In this document: piece after piece, positions 10,253 through 21,590 of the stretch
Layout of the letters: every line of letters starts with the position of its first letter
Numbering within the stretch: position 1 is the stretch's first letter
DNA from: Histoplasma ohiense
Lineage: Eukaryota; Ascomycota; Eurotiomycetes; Onygenales; Ajellomycetaceae
Assembly (NCBI GenBank): GCA_017607445.1
Contig: JAEVHH010000005.1
Location: 315,001 to 379,000 of the forward strand
Length of the DNA stretch: 64,000 nucleotides
Reading direction: 5' to 3'
The notes under the pieces: generated by a model
Databases searched by the model: none
The model's input: the letters and a program-made list of their open reading frames with translations, nothing else
Told to the model about the DNA's origin: nothing
Made by a program: the position numbers and the translations under genes

Positions 10253-11557
10253 ATGAAGCTCGACCAGGCAGTAATAGACCTCCTCCATCTAGACGCAGCA
10301 AATACCACAGTAAGCCGTGTTGGGGGCGGTTGCAGCAGCGCATCCTCTGCGAAAATCAGCACAAAACTTGCAGATGGCACTGAAAAACACTTTTTCATGA
10401 AAACCGCAACGGGAGAGGCTGGTAGGGTGATGGTACAAGGTAACTAACTGATAAACTGTTTCCCGTTCATCCATCATCCATATACCAGATTTACAGCGCA
10501 ATGAAATCATATTTCATCCCTTTTTATCCCATAAAATCCCCTTCCCAGAGAGCACTTCCCTGGTAAACATGAGAATGTCACATATAATGACTAAATCCGA
10601 AAACGGAAACACAATAATTCAGGCGAAGACGCCTCCTTAAAAGCCATCCACGCCGTCGTCCCAACTCTCTGCCCGCAATCCTTCGGATGGGGCGCTCTCT
10701 CTTCCTCCTCCCCTTCCTCGCCCCCAACCTATTTCCTAGTCGTTGATTTCCTCGAGCCTTCCTCACCCTCCAACTCAATCTCGCGTCGCCAAGAACATAA
10801 TTTACCCCGCAAATCGCTCGCGGAGAAGCTCTCGCAGCTACACACAACCCCAGCGCCTGTGCCGGACGGCTACTCAACGCCTCAATTCGGCTTCCCAGTC
10901 TCAACATGCTGTGGCGACACAGCGCAGGATAACTCCTACAAATCCTCCTGGGCCTCGTTCTTCGCGGAGAACCGGCTCCAGTTCATTCTGCAGCGCGCAG
11001 AGGCGGCGAATGGAAGGCCTGATGGCGAGCTGCGACGGCTTGTGGAGAGGACAATAGCGCAGGTTGTGCCGCGGCTGTTAGGCGATGAGCATATGAATGG
11101 CGGGCGCGGGGTAGTACCAGTGGTTGTACATGGGGATCTGTGGTCTGGGAATGCAGGGTCCGGCAGTTTGGCGGGGAGAAGGGTTGAGAAAGTAATATTT
11201 GACCCATCGGCATTTTACGGACATAACGAGTATGAATTGGGGATTATGAGAATGTTTGGAGGCTTTGGTGGTGGGTTTTTGGAGGAGTATCATCATCTTT
11301 GCCCGAAGACACAACCCGTGGAGGAGTATAATGATCGCGTTTCTTTGTATGAGTTGTAAGTGCTGTTCCTTTCTGTCCCTTGCCTTTTATTTTCTCGAGA
11401 AAACATATAGTTTAATTGTGGTGGAAATGGGCTGATTATATGGATGCACAGATATCACCATCTCAACCATTATGCTCTTTTTGGTGGCTCATACAGGTCA
11501 GGGGCTATACGGATTATGGAGATGCTGCTACAGAAATATGGATCTTGTCAGACTTAG
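10253..11557 (+). CDS. fructosamine/ketosamine-3-kinase family protein
   Basis: Three exons (10253-10439, 10623-11355, 11452-11557) give 341 residues. Members phosphorylate the sugar of glycated lysines (fructosamine, ribulosamine) so that the adduct falls off, a protein-repair role in the cytosol. Visible marks: the N-lobe with GGCSSASSAKI and HFFMKTA (ATP-binding lysine), the catalytic loop VVHGDLWSGNAG, and the metal-binding segment IFDPSAFYGHNEYELGIMRMFGGF, which uses DPS rather than DFG as usual in this family. The C-terminus, after the last intron, reads YHHLNHYALFGG. The start ATG follows an AC-rich leader and gives the family-like MKLDQAVIDLL. Bacterial-type aminoglycoside kinases share the fold but not the DPSAFYGH pattern. 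Confidence 0.9.
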
Positions 11558-12101
11558 CGAGACGGCTAACCTGAACTGTTTGATAAGCTAAAGATGGACG
11601 TTTTCAATTCCTTGTTATGCATCTGCGAAATCACTATCAGATGGTGAAATCCCCGCTTGGCGTGGTGATGACCTCATAGCTGTAAAATCACATGACCGCC
11701 CCGCTGGTGATCCTATACAAGAAACTCAATCTAAATTCATTTTCAGATAAAGTGCTCCAATAGACATAAGGAAGAGAGAAATGAGGAATCAGCCATTCAG
11801 AATTTCAAGGACAAGATTCTACTTCATCCACAACTGTGTCAGGGTAAAAGGAGGACCTAATCAACGCGGACAATTCTCCACACGAGCCGTTCCCCTGGGG
11901 TCATCGTTGTCGCAACAGCTCCATCATCTCAACACCATTACCACCACTCCTCGAATCATTGGGCGTTCCCACCACATTTCGCTCCTCTCTCCCACATACT
12001 GCAACCGTAGCCGCGGCCTCAATAACAACCACGGCCCACCAGCAAAACCCCGTTCCTCATTTCTTCCTTCTTCATCATCAACGCCCACAACAACAACCGC
12101 C
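11558..12101. other. intergenic / possible 5' coding extension
   Basis: Holds the 3' end of the kinase-like gene and the leader of the next gene. From 11781 the sequence is open in frame with the downstream gene (see that entry), so part of it could be translated. Confidence 0.5.
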
Positions 12102-12774
12102 ATGTCCTCCGATGATGCCTACGCAGCCTTTCTCGAAAAGGCAAATGAATCCCCTTTCAAGAACACCCCGCTGACCGCAGCTCAGCAACCGGAAGAACAT
12201 CTGCAGACAAAAAGGATTGACTCAAATGTGTCTGTGCCCACTGTCCTCAGCGATGTGGAAATATACTACACCTCCGAAACAGACGAGCTCTTTGAGCCTG
12301 TGGCACTGCACTGGAGCGGAGCGATGGAGAACCGGTGGCCAGATGTTGGTATGTTCTCCCCTCTACCTTCCTTCACACGCACACAGAGAGAGACATATAT
12401 ATTAATGGATACAAAAACTAACACAAACAGACGAATTCCAATCCCTCATTCTTCCCAGCACCGACACGCGCGGTACCAGCGTCTCCGCCACCGCCGCGGC
12501 GGAGGCAGCAGACATCCGAACATCCATCCTCTCCCCATCCGCCTTCGACCCGAATAACCACTACACAACAGTCACGAATGCGGTGATGATTGCGACCGGG
12601 GCCAGAAACGGGCCCAGGGACGGGAATGAATTCGATATGAAGCTGGCGGAGGTGAAGGTGAAAGTGTATCGGGTGCAGATGAGCTGTGCGAGGGTGGAGT
12701 ATTGGGTTGTCGGGCTGGATAGGCATGAGGAGGGAACGATTGTGGGGTTGAGAGCGAAGGCGGCTGAGAGTTAG
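12102..12774 (+). CDS. conserved fungal protein of unknown function
   Basis: Two exons (12102-12348, 12431-12774) encode 196 residues. The N-terminus MSSDDAYAAFLEKANE is one I recall from conserved hypothetical proteins across Pezizomycotina. A second conserved part is VKVYRVQMSCARVEYWVVGLD near the C-terminus. No catalytic motif, signal peptide or membrane segment is visible, and I cannot name a function. An ATG at 11781 lies in the same frame with no stop, which would add 107 residues. That extension is rich in Arg, Ser, Thr, His and Asn and poor in acidic residues, as in mitochondrial targeting sequences. Two products (cytosolic and mitochondrial) are therefore possible, but the conserved family start favours 12102. 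Confidence 0.8.
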
Positions 12775-13294
12775 GGGGCAGGGGGTTTGGATTTTCTCTT
12801 GGAGAGCAACCCTTTTGGGGTTTATTTTCTCTTTTCTTCTTTGCTTCTTTACTTCTTTATTTTATTTTATTTATTTATTTTCGGGATCTTTATGATTTAT
12901 GGTTGTTGTTTAGGGAGGGGCGGGAGTTATGGGTTGGATTGGGTCGAGGGTTTGCGATTGTCTATTACCATCCCAGGAGGATTAATATGAAATAGAAGGT
13001 GGTTATGGCTTCGCGGAATATCTGTTTTCCTTATTCTAGTTCTAAATTTATGATATCGCTGCAATTGGGCCTCCGCCCAGCAGCAATCAAAAAAGGTTCA
13101 CGCAGCCATATGGGATTGTGGCCCCTAAAGAAGCATGTGAAATTGAAAACATAGAACTGAATTTGCACATCTACATGTACTGCACACTCCAACGAAAATC
13201 GGTCAATAGATTCTTACCTGTAGAACGACGTCTGAAACAGAACGAATGCATCTTGCCTCTCCAGATAACATCGTTTCGTCTCGTTATTTCGCGT
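12775..13294. other. intergenic between convergent genes
   Basis: The two flanking genes end here tail to tail. A T-rich stretch at about 12830-12885 probably belongs to the 3' end of the plus-strand gene. Nothing else is seen. Confidence 0.5.
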
Positions 13295-14663
13295 TTATCT
13301 TCCTTCATCATCAACTCTCCGTCTTTTGAAACGACTTCTTTCCGCTCCCATAGGATCCTTCTCTTCCCGGTCCGCCGTTCCAGCATCTTCTGCAACCACG
13401 GTGCCTGGCGATGAGCCAGCTGACGAGCTACAGATTTCCGCCTCCTCAGATGTTGCACAGGGCTGGGGCTGTGTATGCACTCCAGGAAGCCTTTGATTCG
13501 CAAGGTTAATGAACGCATCTCTGATTTCCTTCGCCCAGTCGCGGGCATTTCTATAGGCGGTAACTCCTTGCCGGAAGGATTCTGGATCACTGGTCAGAGA
13601 CCAACCCTTGATCTGAGTCATAATGTATTTAGGGTGGTTTCCAAGACAGGTTGGCTGGGTGGGATGGGAGGTGTATAACTTCAGGGTCCCGTCGTGATAG
13701 GTAGCCATGATGGTGTACGCTTTGTTATCATACACTGGGATATCTTGCCCGTAGGACTGAATGCTCTGGATGTCTCGGGCGCCTAAAGCGCCATCATAGC
13801 ATGCCTGTATTCTTGCTATCGCGGCAGAGTCATCGGGTCCCTTTGCTTCCAGGAAGAAATTGGGTGCCATTGGAAGGCTATCATCGGTTGAGGGAATGAT
13901 ATGGTCATTGAGCTGGTTGCGAACACTTCGGTCAAATACGGTAGAGCTAGTAGCGCCCTCAATGATTGGAATCACCGATGCCAGTACCGAGTGCTTATGG
14001 GATGCATTCGCAGCCACCCGTGCGAAATTTTCAAACGCATCATCAGTAAAACTTGATGGCGACAGGGAATCTCGAGGCTCGGCTAATCTTTCATTAATCT
14101 CCTTCCAATTATCTGGCTTCGCTGATCTTCCGCCATCGGGAGCCTCGTAGGCGTAAGGGTAGACGCCGTGATCTATGAGATTCTGCTGGAAGGTATATCT
14201 ATACGCTGTTGTGCGCTTGGTTTCGGAGATCGCGGCGAATTCAACTCCTTCAGACGTCAACGATGAAGTGCTTTGAGTGGCGTGCCTGTCTTCAAGGGAT
14301 GGGGGCTAGAGGGAAAACTCGATGGTCGGTCAGCTGCGATTCCAGAGTAAATACTCCTTACTACCTGGCAACAATGCTTACACTTCTCGGACCAGAACCA
14401 CCATGCGTGGCACAGTGTTCCAGCTCCTCACAACGGCTTAGCTCGCAGCTACGGAGCTGGATATCTTGGTGGCTCTCCTCCAGCCAAGCACGACATTGAG
14501 AGTCCCTCCGGCTTAACTCTAGCTTTCTCAGCGCGGCTTTGGTCAGGCAAGTCTTTGGATATCTCAATAAGACGCCGACGAGGATCGAGAGCAATTGGGT
14601 CGGTCGACCTTTTGCCTTTTCGATGGATTCTTCGATGCTCTGTCGGATGGCAGGTGTGAGCAT
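13295..14663 (-). CDS. DUF7924-type protein, PD-(D/E)XK-like core
   Basis: Two exons, 14663-14382 and 14305-13295, with a 76-base intron (GTAAGC to TCTAG, phase 0), give 430 residues. The protein looks intact. I recognise a fungal expanded family of unknown role, which I recall as DUF7924. The N-terminus, MLTPAIRQSIEESIEKAKG, and LRKLELSRRDSQCRAWLEE are typical. The core shows HIIPSTDDSLPMAPNFFLEAKGPDD followed by ACYDGALGAR. An acidic residue before a strand that ends E-A-K fits a PD-(D/E)XK nuclease-like core, which is inference. The C-terminus is basic (RSRFKRRRVDDEGR) and could be a nuclear localisation signal. Gene and family length agree, and the start ATG is the only sensible one. Confidence 0.8.
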
Positions 14664-16590
14664 TGTGGCTGCTTTGTCCTACGTGGATGCACCAGGCATA
14701 TAGCAGGAATCAGGGCAATAGACCGGTTCTTCTACGTATTTGACAATGGGAGCAATACTGATTACTGATCATACGTGTGATATATATATGATATGACGAT
14801 GCGAAGGGAGTACTCCGCACCGTCGTTTACTTCAGGACGGGAGTTGCCTCGAAGCGGCGTAGTCACAATGAGAGAGAGCGCGCGCCTTGAGAGATGAAAA
14901 GTAGCAGAGGGCAGCAGGTAACAACCCCACGAGAAGAAGACTCATTATCATTTATTCATCGTCAATTCGTATATCTGCTGTATGCATGCTGTGCGGGGTT
15001 TGCGAATATGTTGATGCATCCACGGATCCATCCGCCAGGTTAATTCTTTGTGCAGCGTTATATCGCCTTCCATGAAACAGCAAACGACGCGCAGGCTGGT
15101 TGGTAGAGCTTTAGTTGAAATGTTTACTATACAAGGGAGTCAGATAAATAGCGACTCCCAAGTCTCGCGGGTACCGAGAGAACAAAATGATAAATATATA
15201 TAGACTTATCGTGACAGCTTTTTGATGTATTGTGATATTGTGAGTTGAGTGTAGCTGGGAGGCGGTTCCCGGCGGGGCATGGCCGCTGATGAATGAACTA
15301 TCTCGTCCATCTGCTGTACGTGGCTGAATCATACGGATGGCAGCAACCTTGGAACCTGGATGCGACTGTCTCAGATTGCTTGCTTTCCCAGTTGTTGTTA
15401 CCCACCTATGTCAGCGCGTGCGAAACCTTGGTTTGTGGCCATCGAGCCATGAGCAGGGAGGGAACCTTTGTCCAGTCCGACGTGCGGGTGCGGCGGAAAA
15501 TCAGCTGCGACAGCTTGCGACAACTCCCCATTCTTTGTTGCTCTCTCTCCATTCCTCTACTCTGCTGCTTCGTGCCCGACGACGTTCCTCCTGCTGATCG
15601 AGCCGGGAGAGTTGAGCACGGAACACTGCCCTCCCCAGGGGCCAAGACACTCACGGATCAACGGATCAGCCAACTATTCTATGGTTTGGCCTAAGCCTCC
15701 TCGTTAGTTGCCGCACCTGCATGCATTAGCTGCTTGCTAGCGGTTGACATTTGAACAGCACGCGTCTAATCTAGATCCCATCGAGGAACTCGACTGCGGC
15801 AATTGCGGTTGCGGGAGGTTGAGGCCCAGCGCGTGTGTATACTTGATCTGCAGGTGGGCTGTCAATCGATGTGGGATGATATACATTGGCTAGGAAGTTG
15901 ACAGGTAGGCCGTTTTTCCGTTTCCTTTATGTCTCTCTTGTCATTTCTTTTTCTTTTGTTGGACCTTTCTATATGGTCCGGTTCTCGTGGAGAGGAGAAC
16001 AGAGCAGAGTGTCATTCATTACCTGCTGGAAATGCGTGGGCGGTATATATATATATATATAGCTATATTCACTTCGAGTCTCCTTGCCTACTTGCTCACC
16101 TCCACGCGTCGCATGGCTTTCTGGCATTATTAGCTCTGTGCCATTGATCGCCATGCCCGTCTTGATTCCCTTTATCTAAACGCTTTCTTTTCTAGCCCTC
16201 AGACAGAGAATATAGTCCTCTCGTTGCTCGTTGTACCTGTCCGGCCTGACATCTGCCCCCAGCCAGTCGTTTCCGCCCTGCTGGACGCGTTATAGTTGCC
16301 ATCGTCTCCCCCGTTCACTCGCAAGACAAACACGGCCTTCTCTCATCCATTCGCTCCCGCCGATATTTTCTGTTTTTCTGTTTTTCTGTCTGATCTCAGC
16401 ACCTCTCAGTCTCAAGAGTCGAATTTGGAGCTCTGAAAGAATCCAAATAAACAAAATCGATTGGTTCATCCTCGTTGGTTTGCTTCCGGGACATGGTCTG
16501 GTCGAAACATCTGGTGGCGTTGGATTTCTTCCTTGAGGCATCATCCCCTCCGCTTAGCTCTACCTTTTCCAAATTCAAGCTCTCGGTAGC
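14664..16590. other. intergenic, shared upstream region
   Basis: About 1.9 kb between two divergent genes (DUF7924-type to the left, KRE6-like to the right). It has TATA-rich patches at 14776-14786 and 16043-16061. The pyrimidine-rich stretch 16160-16430 is probably the KRE6-like leader. The open frames of up to 133 codons around 15.3-15.7 kb show no family resemblance, so I call nothing coding here. Confidence 0.6.
16043..16061. repeat. TA microsatellite
   Basis: A run of alternating T and A about 19 bases long, about 530 bp upstream of the KRE6-like start. It could serve as a TATA-like promoter region, but it is equally a plain microsatellite. Confidence 0.7.
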
Positions 16591-18988
16591 ATGTCGAAAC
16601 GCTTTCGTAAACCTCCCCATCCCCCTCGGAGGCTTTCGCCTGGAACCGAAATAGGCTCTGATCAGTCGGATCCATTCTTAACACCAAATGCTTCTTCCCA
16701 CTCCCTCATTTACCCTCCGCAGCCCCCTTTTTCCCCAGCCTTTCGACAAAGCTCTCTGCATGGCAGTGACTCCTCAGAATGCTTGCCACTCTCCAACCCC
16801 TCACGGCACGAGTGGGACGAAAGCCAGGGCTCAAAGTATCCAATCACACGTTCACGAAGAGCAACTCAGAGCTCAGAGGGGGGCCTCGGTTGGGAGGCCT
16901 CCGCGTACCCTTTCAGTCCAACGCGGGACAATCGGAGTCACTCCCGGATAGACGATGATGAGCCCATCACGACCCAGACTGTCGTGGAGAAATATGCCAT
17001 CGTGCCTTTTGAAAACCTCCTGGTGTTTCCTGAGGACGTAGAGAAGGATGACTACCTGCATAATCCGGACCCAAACGATGCAGACAGAGACTGCGATGTT
17101 TGCACGCGGCGAGGTGCAGTTAACCTGGTAGCGCTCACAGTTGTGGTCGTAGGGGTCGTGACGCTTTTTGTTGTTTATCCCGTTTTGTACGAGTGTCCTT
17201 CCCGAATCGAGGTTATCCAAATACGTTTAACCAAGCAGGAAGAAGAAAAAAAGTGAGAAAGATAAATTAACTTGCATGCCATTTTAAATAGGACATTTAT
17301 CGAAAAGCTGATAGAACCCTCCGGCCCTGTTTGTGCTGACGACCCGATGTGTCTGAATGTCGGTCCTATTCCACATCTTCAAAACATTCGATATTCACTA
17401 ATAGATCCGGATACGCCGGAGTCCGCAAAATCGAAAATATCCATTGACGGGAAGAAGTGGCAGTTGGTGGTAGGAAGCTCCCTCACCCATTCGTTGTTGA
17501 CTAAAATAAGTGGCTTCGTTGGTTTGCTTGCCAAGATTAACTGATCTTCCACCCCAGTTCTCCGATGAATTTAACAAGGACGGTCGGACGTTCTACGAAG
17601 GGGATGATCCTTTCTTTCAGGCTGTTGATCTTTGGTATGGCGTGACGAAGGATCTAGAGGTAAGTGGATACTCGGGTTATCATCCATAAATACTTACTGA
17701 TATGACTTGATTATTTTTATTTAGTGGTATGACCCAGACGCCGTTACTACAAAAAATGGCAAACTCGAGATCCGCTTCGATGCTTTCCCAAACCACGAGC
17801 TGAATTATCGGTCCGGGATGGTCCAATCCTGGAACCAACTATGTTTCACAGGTGGACGTCTGGAGGCGAGTATATCACTTCCCGGAAGGGGTGATACATC
17901 TGGTTTCTGGCCTGGGTTCTGGGCCATGGGCAATCTCGGTCGACCAGGCTATGCTGCTACGACGGAAGGGATGTGGCCGTATAGCTATGACAACGTATGT
18001 GACGCGGGCATAACTCCCAACCAGAGCTCGACGGATGGTATTAGTTTTTTGCCTGGCATGCGCCTGCCCGCCTGCACGTGCAAGGGAGAGGATCATCCGA
18101 GCCCTGGTAAATCACGAAGTGCCCCTGAAATCGATGTTATTGAAGCAAGCGTGCATGCGTTAGATCCAAAGGTACCGTCAGATGTGGGGGATGTGTCGCA
18201 GAGTATGCAAGTTGCGCCGTTTGATGTGTGGTATATGCCTAACTTTGGTATGTTTTCCATTCTTCTCTTTGTGTATTCAATTGGTTATACTGTCTTAGCT
18301 AATGAACAACAAAAAAAAAAAAAAAAAAAAAATTCCACAGACTTTTACGAACTCTACGATCCTAGAATAACAGCCATAAACGAGTATCGAGGTGGTCCAT
18401 ACCAACAAGCAATCTCAGGGATAACAACAGTAAACAACCACTGGTACGACGGCCGCTTTTACCAAGTCTACGCGTTCGAATACAAACCCGGGCCCCAGGG
18501 TGAAATAACCTGGTTCGTCGGCAAGGATAAAACCTGGAAACTCGACGCGCGGGCTCTCGGGCCAAACGGCAACATCGGCCAACGCGTCATCCCCTCCGAG
18601 CCCATGGCTCTTGTCATGAACTTTGGGATGTCGAAAACGTTTGCATATCTGAACGTAAGCGGTCTGGCGACGGTGATGCCTGCGACAATGCGGTTTGATT
18701 ATGTGAGGATTTATCAGGATCCGGATGCTGTCAGTGTTACGTGCGACCCTCCCGGAACGGAGACGACGGAGTATATTCGAAAGCATCGAAAAGCCTATGA
18801 TAATGCGAATTTGACAACATGGTATGTTTTCTTGAATTTTCTTTTTCTTTTGGAAGAATGGGGGGTTGGGGGAAGCAAGGAGAGGGAGCTATTCCTTTTC
18901 GCAGACCGACTAACTTGTTCACTTTTGCTTCGATAGGAAGGACGCGGGGTATGCGTGGCCGAAGAACTCGCTTATGCATGGATGTTGA
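16591..18988 (+). CDS. KRE6: KRE6/SKN1-type GH16 beta-glucan synthesis protein
   Basis: Type II membrane protein of the secretory pathway, related to yeast Kre6/Skn1 and needed for cell-wall beta-1,6-glucan. Exons: 16591-17186, 17292-17469, 17558-17659, 17725-18247, 18341-18821 and 18937-18988, giving about 643 residues. A Ser/Pro-rich cytosolic tail of about 170 residues precedes one membrane segment (VNLVALTVVVVGVVTLFVVY). The GH16-like domain follows: FSDEFNKDGRTFYEGDDPF, WYGVTKDLEWYDPDAV, GFWPGFWAMGNLGRPGYAAT, then the catalytic strand APEIDVIEAS with two glutamates, and MRFDYVRIYQDPD. The last exon gives KDAGYAWPKNSL. The first donor could instead be 17253, leaving a 39-base intron and 22 more residues, but the 17187 donor keeps the family-like join YPVLTFIEKL. 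Confidence 0.93.
18311..18332 (+). repeat. A22 run inside an intron
   Basis: Twenty-two A in a row in the fourth intron of the KRE6-like gene, ending eight bases before the acceptor AG. A purine run where a pyrimidine tract would be expected is unusual, and slippage here could vary between strains. Confidence 0.9.
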
Positions 18989-19634
18989 GAGAAAGCTTCT
19001 GTTTATTTGCGATACGTGATGCCGACACGACACGACAAGACGAGAAACGAATACGACGTACAATGAATTTGATTCATGAAGAAACGAAGGTTTCGATAAT
19101 TATACACCTTGGTGTTGCTAATTGTCTCTTTGGAACTTACCTATATTAGCAGATAGGGCTCTTTTGTTTGTGTAGCCCTTTTGTTTCTCTGCATACATTT
19201 TCCCTCCCTTTTCTTCTGCATCTCATCGGGGATACATGGAAAACGCGAGACATAGATACGAACTGTACATACATTAATAACATGCATCAGGATCTAGGCG
19301 CTGGATTGTTCAGCTTCTGTACTTTTACATGCTCCTCCTGTGCTGTGTATCATTTCATCAGTACTTGGAATTGGCTTTTTTTTCTTCATTTTCCCGACCT
19401 TTTTGTGCTTTTGATTGTGGTACTGTTTTTCTTTTCTTGATTCTAGGGGAAAGGAGCGCTCTTTTGGCGGCTTCTTCGCTTGCTTCTTCGTCTGTTTAAT
19501 TGTAATTCTAGCAATTGATAATAACTAGAGCAATGTAACTTGTTAATTAAGTGCGGAGTTGTCTGTCATGCTTAGAATTAGTTAGTTCTCCCCGCAACTG
19601 GAGCTTGGAGCTTGGGACTGTAACTAAGCTGAGC

Positions 19635-19667
19635 CCACCACCACCACCACCACCACCATCATCATCA
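19635..19667. repeat. CCA/TCA trinucleotide repeat
   Basis: About eight CCA units followed by a few TCA units. Confidence 0.85.
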
Positions 19668-20162
19668 ACGGAACATTCAAGCAGCCAAATACAAACAGCT
19701 CAACCCTTGGCCGCCTCCTCGCACGGGCGATTTCCCTCTTACCACAAATTGGAAGTTTGGCATTTCTTGTTTAATATCCTGTCTTCCAAAAATAAAACCC
19801 ATGCGAATTCTCTAGGGGTCCCTGTTACGCCCTGCTCAGCAACCGCGGGGAAGCTGGTCTCTGGGAGGTGACGGGATGCAGTTTAGAAAGCTTTAGGGGA
19901 TTTATTTGATCTGGACTTTCGCGAGGTGATGGTCCGATAGAGCGGTACACGCACGTATCGTATCGTCCTGAAGCTGCTTTTCAACACCAAACAGTCCTCG
20001 GAGCGCCCTCTTCTGTATCTCTCCTCAGCCGCACAGCTTCCCTTCCGACCTCGTTCTGTCCGCCATTCCCCCCAGGAACCTTTGTTGTAACGAACAAAAG
20101 GAAATAAATACCTCACCCGCCAAAACCTCTCCTGCGAGCGCACTAGTAAAAAAAAGAGAAGA

Positions 20163-20184
20163 GAAGAAGAAGAAGAAGAAGAAG
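20163..20184. repeat. GAA repeat before a start codon
   Basis: About seven GAA units 15 bases upstream of the ATG at 20199, so it probably sits in the 5' untranslated region of that gene. Confidence 0.8.
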
Positions 20185-20198
20185 CAGAAAAAACAACC

Positions 20199-21590
20199 AT
20201 GAACGACAACCCCGCCAACAATCACCTCCCTACAAACTTAACCCCACAGGCCCGCCAAATGCTCGAAGATGCGTACGATCGGGTCCTCGAAGCGCGTGCC
20301 CTGGTATTAGCAGCATCGGATGTGGCAGAGCATATTGATGCGCACATCCGACTAAGATTTGCTCAAGAGCGCGAGCAGGAGATCATATCAGAGGTTCTTG
20401 GCGGGAGTGGGAGTGTGCAGGGGACCGGGACCGGGCCCGAGAGCCGAAGCAGCAGTAGTGATGACCCTGATTTTGTTAATGTGGAGGAGGAGGCGGATGA
20501 GATCGAGGTTGATGGGTATTTTGGTGAGTTGTTTTTTTTGTTTTTTTTTTTTTTTTTCAAGTTCTTTTCATCGACGGCCCGAAAATCTGCATCGCAGTGT
20601 AGATAGATAAATAAATACAGCTTGTCACCAACTCTAACAGAGTTCTCTTGGTTTATTTTATGAACAAAACCGCAGGCTATCGAGGAAGTAGCTCTTCTAC
20701 CGGAAACGCACAGTCGCAGACCCTCTTCGATTCCGCAGACTTGCCCATCCATCCACCGCTGGTCGGACACATGCGCCTCAAGTCCTACCTGCGCGAACGC
20801 CGCCATGCGTCTCTCAGCGTGCTGACAGATCAGGAGCTGTTAATAAACCATGCCGTGGCCAATTACGAGGTTCGTCTTGTCTCCGTACATGCTGCATTCA
20901 TTGTGTGGGACCGACAACATCCGTTTGTATAACTACTACTAGTACGCAAAACTTGCTAAGCTAACGCGTTCCGCATCTGTTCAATAGACCATCCCCGAGG
21001 CCCGCCGCCGCTTCCAACACCATTACATCGGCCTCAACATGCCGCAAAACTACATGCACGCCTTCGCCCTCCAGGACAGAATGCTAGGGCCTAAAAGGAC
21101 GTCATGTGGTTCCGCCAGCGACGCCGCCGCCGCCACCGCCGATAAAAGTAGAGGTAGAGGCAAAGGCAAGGGCAAAGGCAGGGCCACAGCTGCAACTTCG
21201 ACTACTAATCATAATACCTACAACGAAATCCCACTCCCAGCTACATCCGCTGCTGCTGCCGCTGCCACAGCCACAACCACGAGAATCACGACAACAGGTT
21301 CGGCCTCATCTTTACCAACGAAATCCGGGCGCCCCATAGTTGATATTCTGGAAGTCGATGGCGGGTGGCGGAACAGGAGCGCTGGGGATGAAGGGTATGG
21401 CCCTGTCTCCTTGCATGGGTCTGTCGCTTCGTCTTCATCTGCAGCTAAGGCTGGCGGCGATGGTGCTAGGAGAGGGAGCAGAAGGGGTGGAAGGGTTACT
21501 GCCGCTGAGAGTAGTGGGCAGGGTAGAAGGAGAAGTGCGAGGCATGCGGCAGGTGGGGTTGAGGCTGGGGCTGGGGCTGGGATTGGGTAG
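20199..21590 (+). CDS. unrecognised low-complexity fungal protein
   Basis: Exons 20199-20523, 20676-20869 and 20988-21590 encode 373 residues. I do not recognise a family. The first half is more ordered: LTPQARQMLEDAYDRVLEAR looks helical, and LVGHMRLKSYLRERRHAS and TIPEARRRFQHHYIGLNMPQ flank the second intron. An acidic segment (NVEEEADEIEVDGYF) closes exon 1. The second half is low complexity: alternating basic RGKGKGKGRA, Ala/Thr/Ser runs, and a Gly/Arg/Ala C-terminus ending GAGAGIG. There is no signal peptide or membrane span. Basic patches suggest a nuclear or nucleic-acid-related role, which is inference only. Intron 1 contains a long T run, and frame continuity across both introns supports the model. 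Confidence 0.7.

Larger units (their letters stand above)
18989..20198. other. intergenic, 1.2 kb
   Basis: Contains the KRE6-like 3' end, a CCA trinucleotide run at 19635-19667 and a GAA run at 20163-20184 right before the next gene's start. No gene is supported. Confidence 0.55.

Noticed and set aside
15293..15694. 133-codon plus-strand frame between two divergent genes
   Set aside because: No recognisable motif, Cys/Leu/Ser-biased, with overlapping frames of similar length on both strands, as expected from chance in GC-richer DNA.
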